NCBI GenBank assembly: GCA_964574875.1 | Contig: CAZNOX010000013.1 | Location: forward strand, 1-47,630 | Origin: DSCS01 sp035391585 | Lineage (GTDB): Bacteria > Macinerneyibacteriota > Macinerneyibacteria > Macinerneyibacteriales > DSCS01 | DNA length: 47,630 nucleotides | Reading direction: 5' to 3' | Shown: positions 7,866-15,890 of the stretch, in pieces | How positions within the stretch are numbered: position 1 is the first letter of the stretch | How the letters are laid out: the number at the start of each line of letters is the position of its first letter | Notes under the pieces: model-generated | The model's database searches: none | What the model was told of the DNA's origin: nothing | Seen by the model: the letters and a program-made list of their open reading frames with translations, nothing else | Program-made: the position numbers and the translations under genes

Positions 7866-8951
7866 TCACTCTTTCCACCGGTATCCCCGGACCACAGCCC
7901 AGAGCGGCATGGCCAGGAGATAGGGGACAAAGAGGAGGCGCGCCGGAAAATACCAGAGGAGGGCTGAAAGCTTCCCGTACCCCTTCAGGGCTGTGGCAAG
8001 AAAAAGAAGCTCCACACATGCTGTCACACCCCATCCCGCTATTATAGTATATCCCAGGCCGGGAATCAAGAAACCCAACGGGGAGAAAAAAAAGAGGAGA
8101 TAGAGGAGGTAGACCGCTCCCAATGCCAGCCTCGCCGGGAATCCCCAATGGAAGACTCCCGAAGCCCATCGGGCCCGTTGATGAATAAAGGAGAGAAACG
8201 AGGATTGGGCCCTTGTCCTCACAAAGTGGCAGGGTTTCCAGGCAAAGGCAAACCGTCCTCCGCCGACCCGGCCCATTCTCTGGATCATCAGGTCATCGTC
8301 CCCCGTCTCGATCCGTTCAAGCCCCCGGAACCCCCCTGCACGGTAAAAAAGCTCTCTGCGGTAGGCCAGGTTATTCCCTGTGGCAAGAAGAGGCTGCTGC
8401 CACCCCATGGCCCCTTCTGAACAGGCAGCCAGCGCCAGCATCTCCAGGTTCATGAGCCGGTGATACCACTTCTCTTCTTCATAGAGAGACCCTCCGGCGA
8501 TGACTCCCGTCTCCCGGGAAAAGAGAGACGCCATGCCCTGAGCCCAGCCGGGCCCGGGAATGCAATCGGCATCGGTGAGAAGGATGACCTCCCCGCCTGC
8601 TGCCTCGATTCCACGGGTCAGAGCGCGTTTTTTCCCCTGAACCGTTCCCTCCTCCTGTGTGAGAGAGAGGGTCACCGCTCCCGGATAGTGCCGCATAAGC
8701 TCTCCAGTCCCGTCTGTGGACCGGTCATCCACGAGGACGACTTCACAGGGAAGGGTCTGCTCTTTCAGTGCCCGGAGTAAAGCAGGAAGAACCCCGGCTT
8801 CATTCCTGGCACAGACGACGATGGAGAGAGAGGGAAGAGAACCGGCTTTTGTCCCGGATATCCTGTTCCTGACCACTCCTGCTGTGAGAAACAGCAGAGC
8901 GAGGAGATAAAAAAAAAGCAGCCCTCCTGCGGCAGCGAAAAAGAGCGTCAT
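7866..8951 (-). CDS. Glycosyltransferase family 2, membrane-bound
   Basis: A roughly 361-residue GT2 enzyme with the same plan as the next gene: N-terminal membrane helix, SIVVCARNEA, VLVDDRSTDGT, LTDADC (DxD), an acidic GDDDLM motif, HQRARWASGV (QxxRW-like), then C-terminal membrane helices. The ATG at 8951 overlaps the GGGP-synthase stop by one base (TGATG); a TTG one codon earlier is possible. This direct coupling to an ether-lipid synthase points to lipid head-group glycosylation as its job (inference). Similar GT2 enzymes make glucosyl- or N-acetylglucosaminyl-lipids. The sequence does not settle donor or acceptor. Confidence 0.87.
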   Translation of the reverse strand: MTLFFAAAGGLLFFYLLALLFLTAGVVRNRISGTKAGSLPSLSIVVCARNEAGVLPALLRALKEQTLPCEVVLVDDRSTDGTGELMRHYPGAVTLSLTQEEGTVQGKKRALTRGIEAAGGEVILLTDADCIPGPGWAQGMASLFSRETGVIAGGSLYEEEKWYHRLMNLEMLALAACSEGAMGWQQPLLATGNNLAYRRELFYRAGGFRGLERIETGDDDLMIQRMGRVGGGRFAFAWKPCHFVRTRAQSSFLSFIHQRARWASGVFHWGFPARLALGAVYLLYLLFFFSPLGFLIPGLGYTIIAGWGVTACVELLFLATALKGYGKLSALLWYFPARLLFVPYLLAMPLWAVVRGYRWKE

Positions 8952-9688
8952 CAAAAAGCATCCCTGAACGCCCGGACATGCTCCGGGCTGCCGTCTTTTT
9001 CAAATGCCGAACCGACAACGATGATATCAGCACCCGCACGGGCGGCGCGTCCGGCCTTCTCAGGAGTGTCGATCCCTCCCCCGCAGATCAGAGGCAGCTC
9101 GACACTTTCTCTGACAGCGCGGATGAGGGCTCCGGGAACAGCCTCAGCGGCTCCGCTTCCTCCTTCGAGGTAGATCATCTTCATGCCGAGCATCTCGGCA
9201 GCCATGGCATGAGCGGCGATGATATCTTCTTTGTCTCTGGGAAGAGGGAGTGTATGGCTCATATAATGGACAGCGGTTATTTTCCCGGAATCGATAAGAA
9301 GGTATGCTGTGGGAACAGTATCCAGTCCGGCTTTTCGGATCAGCGGGGCGGCTCTCACATGCTCTTCGATGAGAAATTGCGGATTCCTCCCGCTTAACAG
9401 GCTGAGAAAAAGGATCCCGTCTGCCTTGCGCGAAACCTGCTGTGAAGAGGAGGGAAAGATATAGACAGGGAGGGAGGCAGATTCTTTGACCCTCCGGATA
9501 GTCTCATGGAAACGCTCTTCCATCATCAGGCTGGTTCCCACAAGGATGAGGTCAACCCCTTCATTTTCACATACTCGGGCAAAGGCCCCCGCTTCTTCGG
9601 GCTTCTGCTTGTCCGGATCCAGAAGGGCCCATAACATTTTTTTCTGTGATGCTCGGGCTGTCCCGACCCGCTCGTTCAGTAAGATCAT
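8951..9688 (-). CDS. Geranylgeranylglyceryl-phosphate synthase (GGGPS/PcrB family)
   Basis: A 245-residue TIM-barrel prenyltransferase. In this family the reaction joins sn-glycerol-1-phosphate to a polyprenyl diphosphate by an ether bond, the first committed step of archaeal lipids. Marks: LLDPDK (22-27), LVGTS (49-53), VYIFPSSSQQVS (75-86), LSLLSGRNPQFLIEEHV (95-111), PTAYLLIDSG (126-135), IYLEGGSGA (172-180, phosphate site) and ICGGGI near the C-terminus. The PTAYLLIDSG and SLLSGRNP stretches resemble the group-II enzymes of euryarchaea and Bacteroidetes rather than Bacillus PcrB. The ATG at 9688 overlaps the reductase stop (ATGA). Chain length is not decided by sequence reading alone. Confidence 0.92.
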   Translation of the reverse strand: MILLNERVGTARASQKKMLWALLDPDKQKPEEAGAFARVCENEGVDLILVGTSLMMEERFHETIRRVKESASLPVYIFPSSSQQVSRKADGILFLSLLSGRNPQFLIEEHVRAAPLIRKAGLDTVPTAYLLIDSGKITAVHYMSHTLPLPRDKEDIIAAHAMAAEMLGMKMIYLEGGSGAAEAVPGALIRAVRESVELPLICGGGIDTPEKAGRAARAGADIIVVGSAFEKDGSPEHVRAFRDAF

Positions 9689-10851
9689 GAGAAAAACGCC
9701 TTTCTGATCAAAGCGAGGACCGCTTTATTCTCTTTGAAGGCTGCTTCCAGGATCCCGGCAACGGTCACACGGCTGGGATCGATCTGAGAAACCAACCGGA
9801 TCATATTGATAATATCCTCATCGGCAAACTTGACAAAAGGCTCTTTGATCCGGTAGAACTTTTTCGTCGTATGACCGATGGAACGCATAAGCCTGTGTTT
9901 ATAAGGTTCCAGTGATTCCCGGCTTCGTGTGCCTTTCTTCAAGGCTTCGACAGCGGTCTGTCCCGCAAGGGCTCCGGACTCCAGGGCATTGCCGATCCCG
10001 GCCCCGGTAAGGGGGTTGGCCAGCCTGGCGGCATCCCCGACGATCATAAAGCCCTCTCCGCAGACTTCCTCCAGAGGCTCGGAAGCCGAGACAGCCCCGG
10101 CGACTGTTCTGATGACAGACGCCCGGGGAAAGCGTTGTGCCACAAAGCGGTCCAGGTAGAAACGGGCATTGAACCCTGCCCTGGAACGGCTTCCGAGGAG
10201 CCCCAGGCCCACATTAGCCCGGGTCCCTCCCTTGGGGAAGATCCACGCATAACCTCCCGGAGCGACCTCATTCCCGCCGGCCATCTCGATGAACCCCTCC
10301 TCATGAGGAGCTCCCTCAAGGGTGTATTGCAGGCACATCTCAATGTCAGAGGGAGCCAGGGATGTGCGGATCCCCAGCTGCGGCGCCAGGCCGGATTCGA
10401 TCCCGTCAGCAAGGATGAGGAGTGATGTTTTGAATTCCCGGTGAACATGATGATCCGTCCGGATGATAAAAAACTCCTCGTACGGATCGATCTTTGTCAC
10501 GGCGGCCCTGGTCAGCAGAAAAGCTCCGCTTTGGGCGGCTTTCCAGGCCAGGTCCCGGTCGAAACGGGCCCGGTCGAGAATAAATCCTTTTTCGGCGTAA
10601 TGCATCACCGCTTTGCTGCCGTCGGGAGCGCGCAGGATGGCTCCCTTGACTTCAGCCTCGACCCAGGACTCCTCGACTCCGGTATGCTTCAGAAGCCATT
10701 TTTCACTCACTCCTTCAGCACAACGCACCGGGGTTCCCACTTCCTGGCGTTTTTCCAGCAAAGCGACAGAAAAACCGCTCTCGGCGATATGACGGGCCGC
10801 CAGGGAACCGGCAGGGCCCGCCCCGGCCACGATGACATCAAAGCACGTCAT
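9685..10851 (-). CDS. Geranylgeranyl reductase-family flavoprotein (digeranylgeranylglycerophospholipid reductase type)
   Basis: A roughly 388-residue FAD-dependent reductase. Marks: the dinucleotide-binding GAGPAGS (10-16), RCAEGVS with Cys44 (the conserved Cys region of the family), LADGIES, the hallmark GGYAWIFPKG, NVGLG, and FAD-contacting GDAARLANPLTGAG. These enzymes saturate the isoprenoid double bonds of archaeal ether lipids, or of quinone and chlorophyll side chains. The genes on either side favour lipids. I chose ATG 10851, three bases after a GGGGAGG; ATG 10863 is an alternative. It overlaps the ferredoxin gene by about 14 bases, suggesting a dedicated electron donor. Confidence 0.9.
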   Translation of the reverse strand: MTCFDVIVAGAGPAGSLAARHIAESGFSVALLEKRQEVGTPVRCAEGVSEKWLLKHTGVEESWVEAEVKGAILRAPDGSKAVMHYAEKGFILDRARFDRDLAWKAAQSGAFLLTRAAVTKIDPYEEFFIIRTDHHVHREFKTSLLILADGIESGLAPQLGIRTSLAPSDIEMCLQYTLEGAPHEEGFIEMAGGNEVAPGGYAWIFPKGGTRANVGLGLLGSRSRAGFNARFYLDRFVAQRFPRASVIRTVAGAVSASEPLEEVCGEGFMIVGDAARLANPLTGAGIGNALESGALAGQTAVEALKKGTRSRESLEPYKHRLMRSIGHTTKKFYRIKEPFVKFADEDIINMIRLVSQIDPSRVTVAGILEAAFKENKAVLALIRKAFFS

Positions 10852-11044
10852 AGTCCTCCCCATAGTCAGGGACTCCGGGCCAGAGGGCCCCCACAGGACA
10901 GGCATTGACACAGAGGCGGCAATCGTTACACCGCTCAGGGATAAGGCTCAGATGAAAGGCCTTCATCTGAAGCGCCCCCCGGGGGCACAGAGCCACGCAT
11001 CCGCCGCAGGAAATACATCGACCAAAATCTATACGGACAGCCAT
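10838..11044 (-). CDS. 2[4Fe-4S] ferredoxin, probable electron donor to the reductase
   Basis: A 68-residue protein made almost entirely of two ferredoxin motifs: C10-x2-C13-x2-C16-x3-CP and C39-x2-C42-x2-C45-x3-CP, each holding a [4Fe-4S] cluster. It overlaps the UbiA gene upstream by 16 bases and the reductase downstream by 14, so the three are translated as a set. In Methanosarcina acetivorans a ferredoxin encoded beside geranylgeranyl reductase is needed to saturate the lipid chains. The same arrangement here supports this ferredoxin feeding electrons to the reductase (inference). The acidic C-terminal tail is short. Confidence 0.9.
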   Translation of the reverse strand: MAVRIDFGRCISCGGCVALCPRGALQMKAFHLSLIPERCNDCRLCVNACPVGALWPGVPDYGEDYDVL

Positions 11045-11859
11045 AATCCTCCCATCCCCATAAGAATGGAGATCTTCAATACCAGGGACGCTTTCCGGTA
11101 AGCTCCTTTTCTCATGGCGGACAGAGCAACACCATTACAGATATTGACGCCGCCGATGATGAACAGGGCGTAAACAACTCTCTTTTCCACTATGAGACTC
11201 CCCCACATTGTAAATCCCGCTAAAATGAAAGTCAACACCCAAAGAAAGCGAAGCCCCCACGTTTTTCCCGCGATGATGGGAAGCGTTGCACGGCCGGCCT
11301 TGCGGTCTCCGTCCAGATCATCAAAATCCTTGGCGATCTCTCTCATCCAGATGATGAAAAAAGAGAAGAGAAAGGCCAGCCCAAGGGACGGGGTCCATCC
11401 TGTGAATAACATGACGGCAGGAAAAGGAGAAGACGTGGCCAGGGCCACAGCCACATTGCCCAGGACAAGGCCTTTCCGCGGCACAAGAGCATAAAGAAAG
11501 AGAAGGAGCCCCAAGAGGAGAAAGAAGAGAAAAAGGCGGAGAGGAAAGGATAACGCGAAAATGACTGCCGCCAGGGCGAGGATCATGATCACATCACGTG
11601 CTGTTTTGTAAGAGAGCCCCCCGGAAAGAGGGCGCTCCGGGCGGTTCACAGCATCAGCCGCCCTGTTACAGAGATCGTTGAAACCATACCCCGCTGCGGC
11701 CAGGAAGATCCAGGCTGCAGCAGGCAAAAGGCCTTGGGGGAAAAAAAGCTCCCCGGCCAGGTGAAACGCCAGGAGAAATGAAAGAAAAACGATCCCCAGA
11801 TTCAGGGGACGGACCAACTTGAAAACCGCGGATGCCCTATTTTGTCCCGGTATGGCCAA
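11029..11859 (-). CDS. UbiA-family prenyltransferase, probable digeranylgeranylglyceryl-phosphate synthase
   Basis: A 276-residue membrane prenyltransferase with eight or nine predicted helices. The first metal/diphosphate motif is N61-D62-x2-N65-x3-D69 followed by NRPERP (72-77). The second is R173-E174-x2-K-D178-x2-D181-x3-D185, then RKAGRATLP. NRPERP and KDFDDLDGD match the archaeal enzyme that attaches the second prenyl chain to GGGP. The middle Asp of motif 1 is Asn here. The start is TTG 11859 behind GGGGGAGG with short spacing; no ATG or GTG fits. It overlaps dut by 23 bases. UbiA relatives also act on quinones, so the assignment rests partly on its neighbours. Confidence 0.85.
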   Translation of the reverse strand: MAIPGQNRASAVFKLVRPLNLGIVFLSFLLAFHLAGELFFPQGLLPAAAWIFLAAAGYGFNDLCNRAADAVNRPERPLSGGLSYKTARDVIMILALAAVIFALSFPLRLFLFFLLLGLLLFLYALVPRKGLVLGNVAVALATSSPFPAVMLFTGWTPSLGLAFLFSFFIIWMREIAKDFDDLDGDRKAGRATLPIIAGKTWGLRFLWVLTFILAGFTMWGSLIVEKRVVYALFIIGGVNICNGVALSAMRKGAYRKASLVLKISILMGMGGLWLSV

Positions 11860-12283
11860 AGCCTCCCCCGCCCCGGCCGGTCTCGTTCAACACGTCACAC
11901 TCTTCCCATTGAGCTTCATAGACCCGGCATAAGACGAGTTGAGCGACCCGGTCTCCTTCTGCAACGGAAAAGGGCTCTTCTCCGCCGTTCATGAGGATGA
12001 CCCCCACTTCTCCCCGGTAATCGGCATCAATCGTTCCCGGAGCGTTGGGCACAAGAAGACGATGCTTCAGCGCCAGCCCGCTCCTGGGGCGGACCTGCAG
12101 CTCATATCCCGGAGGCACTTCGACATAGAGACCCGTCTTGACAAGAGCCGTCCTGCCGGGAAGGATCTCGACACCTTCAGCAGCGCGGACATCCATCCCT
12201 GCTGCATGCCGGCTCATATAGCGCGGCAGTTCCACCTTTTTCCCTTTTACGTCGCGGAAAACTCGGACTGTAACTTTTTCCAT
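11837..12283 (-). CDS. dut: dUTP diphosphatase
   Basis: A 148-residue trimeric dUTPase that hydrolyses dUTP to dUMP and keeps uracil out of DNA. All five family motifs are visible: AGMDVRA (1), RPRSGLA (2), GTIDADYRGEVGV (3), RVAQLVL (4) and the C-terminal RGGGGFGHTG (5). ATG 12283 was chosen because it gives the normal length; the longer upstream reading is unsupported. It overlaps the M16 peptidase end by 37 bases. The order pnp / M16 peptidase / dut is common in bacteria. Here it is the last housekeeping gene before the lipid block. Confidence 0.95.
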   Translation of the reverse strand: MEKVTVRVFRDVKGKKVELPRYMSRHAAGMDVRAAEGVEILPGRTALVKTGLYVEVPPGYELQVRPRSGLALKHRLLVPNAPGTIDADYRGEVGVILMNGGEEPFSVAEGDRVAQLVLCRVYEAQWEECDVLNETGRGGGGFGHTGTK

Positions 12284-13542
12284 GTCTCTTCGACATCCTT
12301 CTTTCTGTTTTTTCCGTAATAGACCAGGCCGCACTCTCCTGAAAAGATAAAATCCCTGATGAGCGCCCGGATATCATCCAGGGTCACATCCTCAATAAGA
12401 GCCTTGGTCTGTTCAAAATCGGGAAATTCTCCGTAACGCCGCAGGAATGTCCCGTTCTTCTCCATAATATTATAGATGATATCCAGGGAAAAGACCAGTT
12501 TTGAAAGAACATAATTCTTTGCAATGGTGAGCAGTTCCGGCGAGATCCCGTCTTTTTTCAGAAGGCTGAATATCCCGCGAAGTCCCTCTTCCACCTCTTC
12601 CAGGCGGGACGGGTTGAACCCCGCATAAAAGTAGAAGACCCCGTTCCCCGGGAAAAGGATCAGGTCGGAATAGAGGTTATACGCCAATCCCCGGCTTTCC
12701 CGGAGCTCCTGGTTGAACATGGAAAAATCAGCGGCTCCCAGTAAAGCATTGAGGACAAAAAAAGCATACCGCCGTTTATCGAAATGATCCACAGCCGGGA
12801 AATAGAGCACCAGGTGAGCCTGGCGGAGGGTACTGTTCCGTTGATATTTCAGGCCGTATTGCTCGGGAGCCCGGCTCAGTTCAACCGCTTTCTTCCCCGT
12901 GGGAAGAGATTCAAAGATCTTCAGAGCCTCTTTCAACTCTCCGGGATCCACTTCTCCCGCCACGGAGAGGGTGGCGTTGGCTGCTGTAAAAAAGGCGTGG
13001 AAATAGTCTCTGGCCTGTCGTGCCGTGAGGCCTTCCAGACTCTGTTCAGTCCCGAGAATGGGACGTCCAAGGGGAGAACCCTGCCAGAGGAACGATGTCA
13101 GCATCTCCATGATGGCATCCTGAGGAGTCTCCCGGTACATCTCGATCTCTTCAAGGATGACCTTTTTTTCAGCACGGAAGTCCTCTTCCAGAAAGAGGGC
13201 TTCGCGGATGATCTCATAAAGGAGCTGTATGGCCTCTTTCCAGTAACGATTGAGGATCCTCAGTGTGACAGTGACTCCGTCATAACCGGTAAACGCATCA
13301 TAATCTCCCCCCAGCCCCTCGATCTTATAGACCAGTTCACGATTGGTGTAGTGCCGGGTCCTTTTAAAGAGCAGGTGTTCGATGACATGGGTGATGCCGT
13401 TGAGGTGTTCCGGCTCATGAAACGAGCCGATACGAAAGAAAATACCGATGTTGAAGGAGTTAATAGAAGGGATCCGTTCGTACCCCACGGCCAGGCCGTT
13501 TTCGAGGACGAACAGATCCCGGATATTTCCCGAAGGAATCAT
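12247..13542 (-). CDS. M16-family zinc peptidase (processing-peptidase-like)
   Basis: A 431-residue M16 (pitrilysin/MPP-like) protein with the inverted zinc motif HVIEH (H52, E55, H56). The downstream Glu ligand lies in the KKVILEEIEMY region, about 75 residues on. The C-terminal half is the usual inactive M16 domain with the RESRGLAYNLYS stretch. The start at ATG 13542 lies just after the pnp stop, with a weak SD AAGAAGAG. It is probably cytoplasmic since no signal peptide is seen. Placement directly after pnp is typical of the ymxG/mlpA-type peptidases. The substrate is unknown. Confidence 0.9.
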   Translation of the reverse strand: MIPSGNIRDLFVLENGLAVGYERIPSINSFNIGIFFRIGSFHEPEHLNGITHVIEHLLFKRTRHYTNRELVYKIEGLGGDYDAFTGYDGVTVTLRILNRYWKEAIQLLYEIIREALFLEEDFRAEKKVILEEIEMYRETPQDAIMEMLTSFLWQGSPLGRPILGTEQSLEGLTARQARDYFHAFFTAANATLSVAGEVDPGELKEALKIFESLPTGKKAVELSRAPEQYGLKYQRNSTLRQAHLVLYFPAVDHFDKRRYAFFVLNALLGAADFSMFNQELRESRGLAYNLYSDLILFPGNGVFYFYAGFNPSRLEEVEEGLRGIFSLLKKDGISPELLTIAKNYVLSKLVFSLDIIYNIMEKNGTFLRRYGEFPDFEQTKALIEDVTLDDIRALIRDFIFSGECGLVYYGKNRKKDVEETWKKLQSEFSAT

Positions 13543-13543
13543 A

Positions 13544-15619
13544 CTACTCTTCTTTGAGCCTCTTGATGCTGATATTGATCCTTCCGAGGTCGTCGATCTT
13601 GATGACCTTCGCCTTGACCTTGTCACCCAGGCTCAGGACATCGGAGACCTTGGCGATACGCTCTTTTGCGATCTCGGAGATGTGAACCAGGGCTCCTTTT
13701 CCGTTGGGCAGGCTGCAGAAAGCTCCGAAATCAACGATTTTGGAGACGACACCTTCCACAATATCGCCCACTTCATACTCTTTGGTCATGTTGAGGATCC
13801 GCTCTGCAGCGGCCTCTCCGTCGGCTCTGTTATCAGAAGAGATCTGAATGGTCCCGTCATCATCGATCCAGATCTCAGATTTGAACTCTTCTGACATCCC
13901 TTTGATGTTTTTGCCGCCGGGCCCGATGACTTCTCCGATCTTGTCCACGGGCACTTTGATCATAATAATGCTCGGGGCATAGGGAGAATACTCTTTACGG
14001 GGCTCGGCAAGGACGGCTTCCATCTTCTCGATGATATGAAGGCGCGCCTTTTTGGCCTGGGCCAGGGCAGTCTGCATGATCTCTTTGGTGACCCCTTCGA
14101 TCTTGATGTCCATCTGAATGGCTGTGACACGGTCACGTGTCCCGGCGATCTTGAAGTCCATATCGCCCAGGTGGTCTTCTGAGCCCAGAATATCTGTGAG
14201 GACGATAAAATCGTCTCCTTCTTTCAAGAGGCCCATAGCTGTCCCCGCAACGGTATCGCTGATGGGGACCCCGGCATCCATAAGAGAGAGAGAGCCGCCG
14301 CAGACAGTGGCCATGGACGAGGATCCGTTGGATTCCAGGATATCAGAGACGATCCGGATGGTGTAAGGGAAGGTCTCTCCGGGAAGGACAGGGGTGATGG
14401 CTCTTTCGGCGAGCATCCCGTGGCCGATCTCCCGGCGTCCGGGGCCGGTGACACGCTTGACTTCGTTGACGCTGAAGGGCGGGAAGTTGTAATGAAGCAT
14501 GAACTTCTTTTTGGACTCCCCTTTCAAGGCATCCAGGATCTGCTGGTCACCTGCTGATCCGAGAGTCACTGTGGCCAGAGCCTGTGTCTCGCCTCGTGTG
14601 AAGAGGGCTGACCCGTGTGTACGGGGCAGGACACCGACTTCCACGGTGATGGGGCGCACCTCTTCAAAAGAGCGGCCGTCCACTCGGACCTTGGTCTTGA
14701 GCATGGACTGGCGGACATGCTTCTTTTCCACATTATGGAAAGCAGCGCCGATCTTCCGCCCGTCGATCTCAGGATCCTTTTCCAGGACGAGAGCCTTGGC
14801 TTCGTCAAAGAGAGCGGAGAGCGCTTTCTGGCGTTCCAGTTTTCCTTTGATGTTAAAGATCTCATCGATGCGGCTGCCCACAGCCTCATCAATAGCCTTT
14901 TCCATCTCTTCAGGGATGGCAAAAGGTTCATAAGTGTATTCCGTCTGACCGGCGGTTTTGACCAGCTCATGCTGAAGGGCACAGATCTTCTTGATCTCGT
15001 CGTGCGCCAGCAGGATCCCTTCCAGGACCTGTTCTTCAGTGAGTTTGTTGATAAAGCCCTCCACCATGGTCACGGCATTTTCCGTTCCGGCCACGATCAT
15101 ATCCATGTCGCTGCTTTCCAGCTGGGTGTGCGTGGGGTTCAGGACAAAAGCGCCGTCGATAAGGCCCACACGCACACCGGCTACAGGCCCGTTAAACGGA
15201 AGGCCGGAAAGCATGAGCGCCTGGGAGGCTCCGGTGATTCCCAGGACATCAGGCGTGTTTTCCTTGTCAGAGGAGATCACGCTGGCATAGACCTGGACTT
15301 CATTTTGAAAATCATCCGCGAAGAGCGGCCGTATGGGACGGTCGATCATTCGGGCTGACAAGACTTCTTCATCCGACGGCTTGCCTTCCCGTTTGAAAAA
15401 TCCTCCGGGGATCTTTCCCGCCGCATAGCTTTTTTCCCGGTATTCCACTGTGAGCGGGAAAAAATCCATGGGCGACTGAGAGCGGCTTCCTACGGCGGTG
15501 ACAAGCACCATGGTGTCTCCAAACCTCACCAGGCAGGAACCATCCGCTTGTTTGGCCATCCGTCCTGTTTCCAGCGACAGTGTCCGGCCGCCGATTTCCA
15601 TCGTTACTTTATATGACAT
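13544..15619 (-). CDS. pnp: Polyribonucleotide nucleotidyltransferase (PNPase)
   Basis: A 691-residue phosphorolytic 3'-5' exoribonuclease. Two RNase PH-like domains, with a linking helical domain, occupy about residues 1-550. A KH domain (IIMIKVPVDKIGEVIGPGG) and an S1 domain (GDIVEGVVSKIVDFGAF) follow. Typical catalytic-core stretches are RMIDRPIRPLF and GSSSMATVCGGSLSLMDAG. ATG 15619 has AGGGGG upstream and lies one base from the rpsO stop. The rpsO-pnp pair is the classic bacterial arrangement. The role is mRNA turnover and RNA tailing, probably in a degradosome-like complex. Confidence 0.97.
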   Translation of the reverse strand: MSYKVTMEIGGRTLSLETGRMAKQADGSCLVRFGDTMVLVTAVGSRSQSPMDFFPLTVEYREKSYAAGKIPGGFFKREGKPSDEEVLSARMIDRPIRPLFADDFQNEVQVYASVISSDKENTPDVLGITGASQALMLSGLPFNGPVAGVRVGLIDGAFVLNPTHTQLESSDMDMIVAGTENAVTMVEGFINKLTEEQVLEGILLAHDEIKKICALQHELVKTAGQTEYTYEPFAIPEEMEKAIDEAVGSRIDEIFNIKGKLERQKALSALFDEAKALVLEKDPEIDGRKIGAAFHNVEKKHVRQSMLKTKVRVDGRSFEEVRPITVEVGVLPRTHGSALFTRGETQALATVTLGSAGDQQILDALKGESKKKFMLHYNFPPFSVNEVKRVTGPGRREIGHGMLAERAITPVLPGETFPYTIRIVSDILESNGSSSMATVCGGSLSLMDAGVPISDTVAGTAMGLLKEGDDFIVLTDILGSEDHLGDMDFKIAGTRDRVTAIQMDIKIEGVTKEIMQTALAQAKKARLHIIEKMEAVLAEPRKEYSPYAPSIIMIKVPVDKIGEVIGPGGKNIKGMSEEFKSEIWIDDDGTIQISSDNRADGEAAAERILNMTKEYEVGDIVEGVVSKIVDFGAFCSLPNGKGALVHISEIAKERIAKVSDVLSLGDKVKAKVIKIDDLGRINISIKRLKEE

Positions 15620-15620
15620 G

Positions 15621-15890
15621 TTACCCCCTAATTCCAAGATCGGCGATCAGTTCACGGTATTTGGCAATGTCGCGCTTCATCAGGTAGCGCAGCAGGCGGC
15701 GGCGCTTTCCGACCATCTTCAGGAGTCCGCGACGTGAATGATGATCTTTGGGGTGCTGCTTGAAATGATCCTGGAGATCATTGATGCGTGCCGTAAGGAT
15801 CGCAATCTGTACTTCGGATGTTCCTGAATTGCTTTCGGAACCTCCATACTTCTTAATCAACTCGTTCTTCATCTCTTTTGAAATAGCCAT
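15621..15890 (-). CDS. rpsO: 30S ribosomal protein S15
   Basis: An 89-residue S15, the normal length. The family core is visible: SGTSEVQIAILTARINDL, HPKDHHSRRGLL and GKRRRLLRYL. S15 is a primary binder of the 16S rRNA central domain. ATG 15890 has a strong SD (AGGAGG); the longer upstream reading is not used. It follows ribF and precedes pnp. The 60 bases before it hold structure that may be an S15 autoregulatory element (see the leader entry). Confidence 0.97.
   Translation of the reverse strand: MAISKEMKNELIKKYGGSESNSGTSEVQIAILTARINDLQDHFKQHPKDHHSRRGLLKMVGKRRRLLRYLMKRDIAKYRELIADLGIRG

Noticed and set aside
8951..9688. Assignment as Bacillus-type PcrB (heptaprenylglyceryl phosphate synthase)
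   Set aside because: Motif wording (PTAYLLIDSG, LSLLSGRNPQ) and the adjacent second prenyltransferase and reductase fit the archaeal-type group-II enzyme better, though chain length is unproven.
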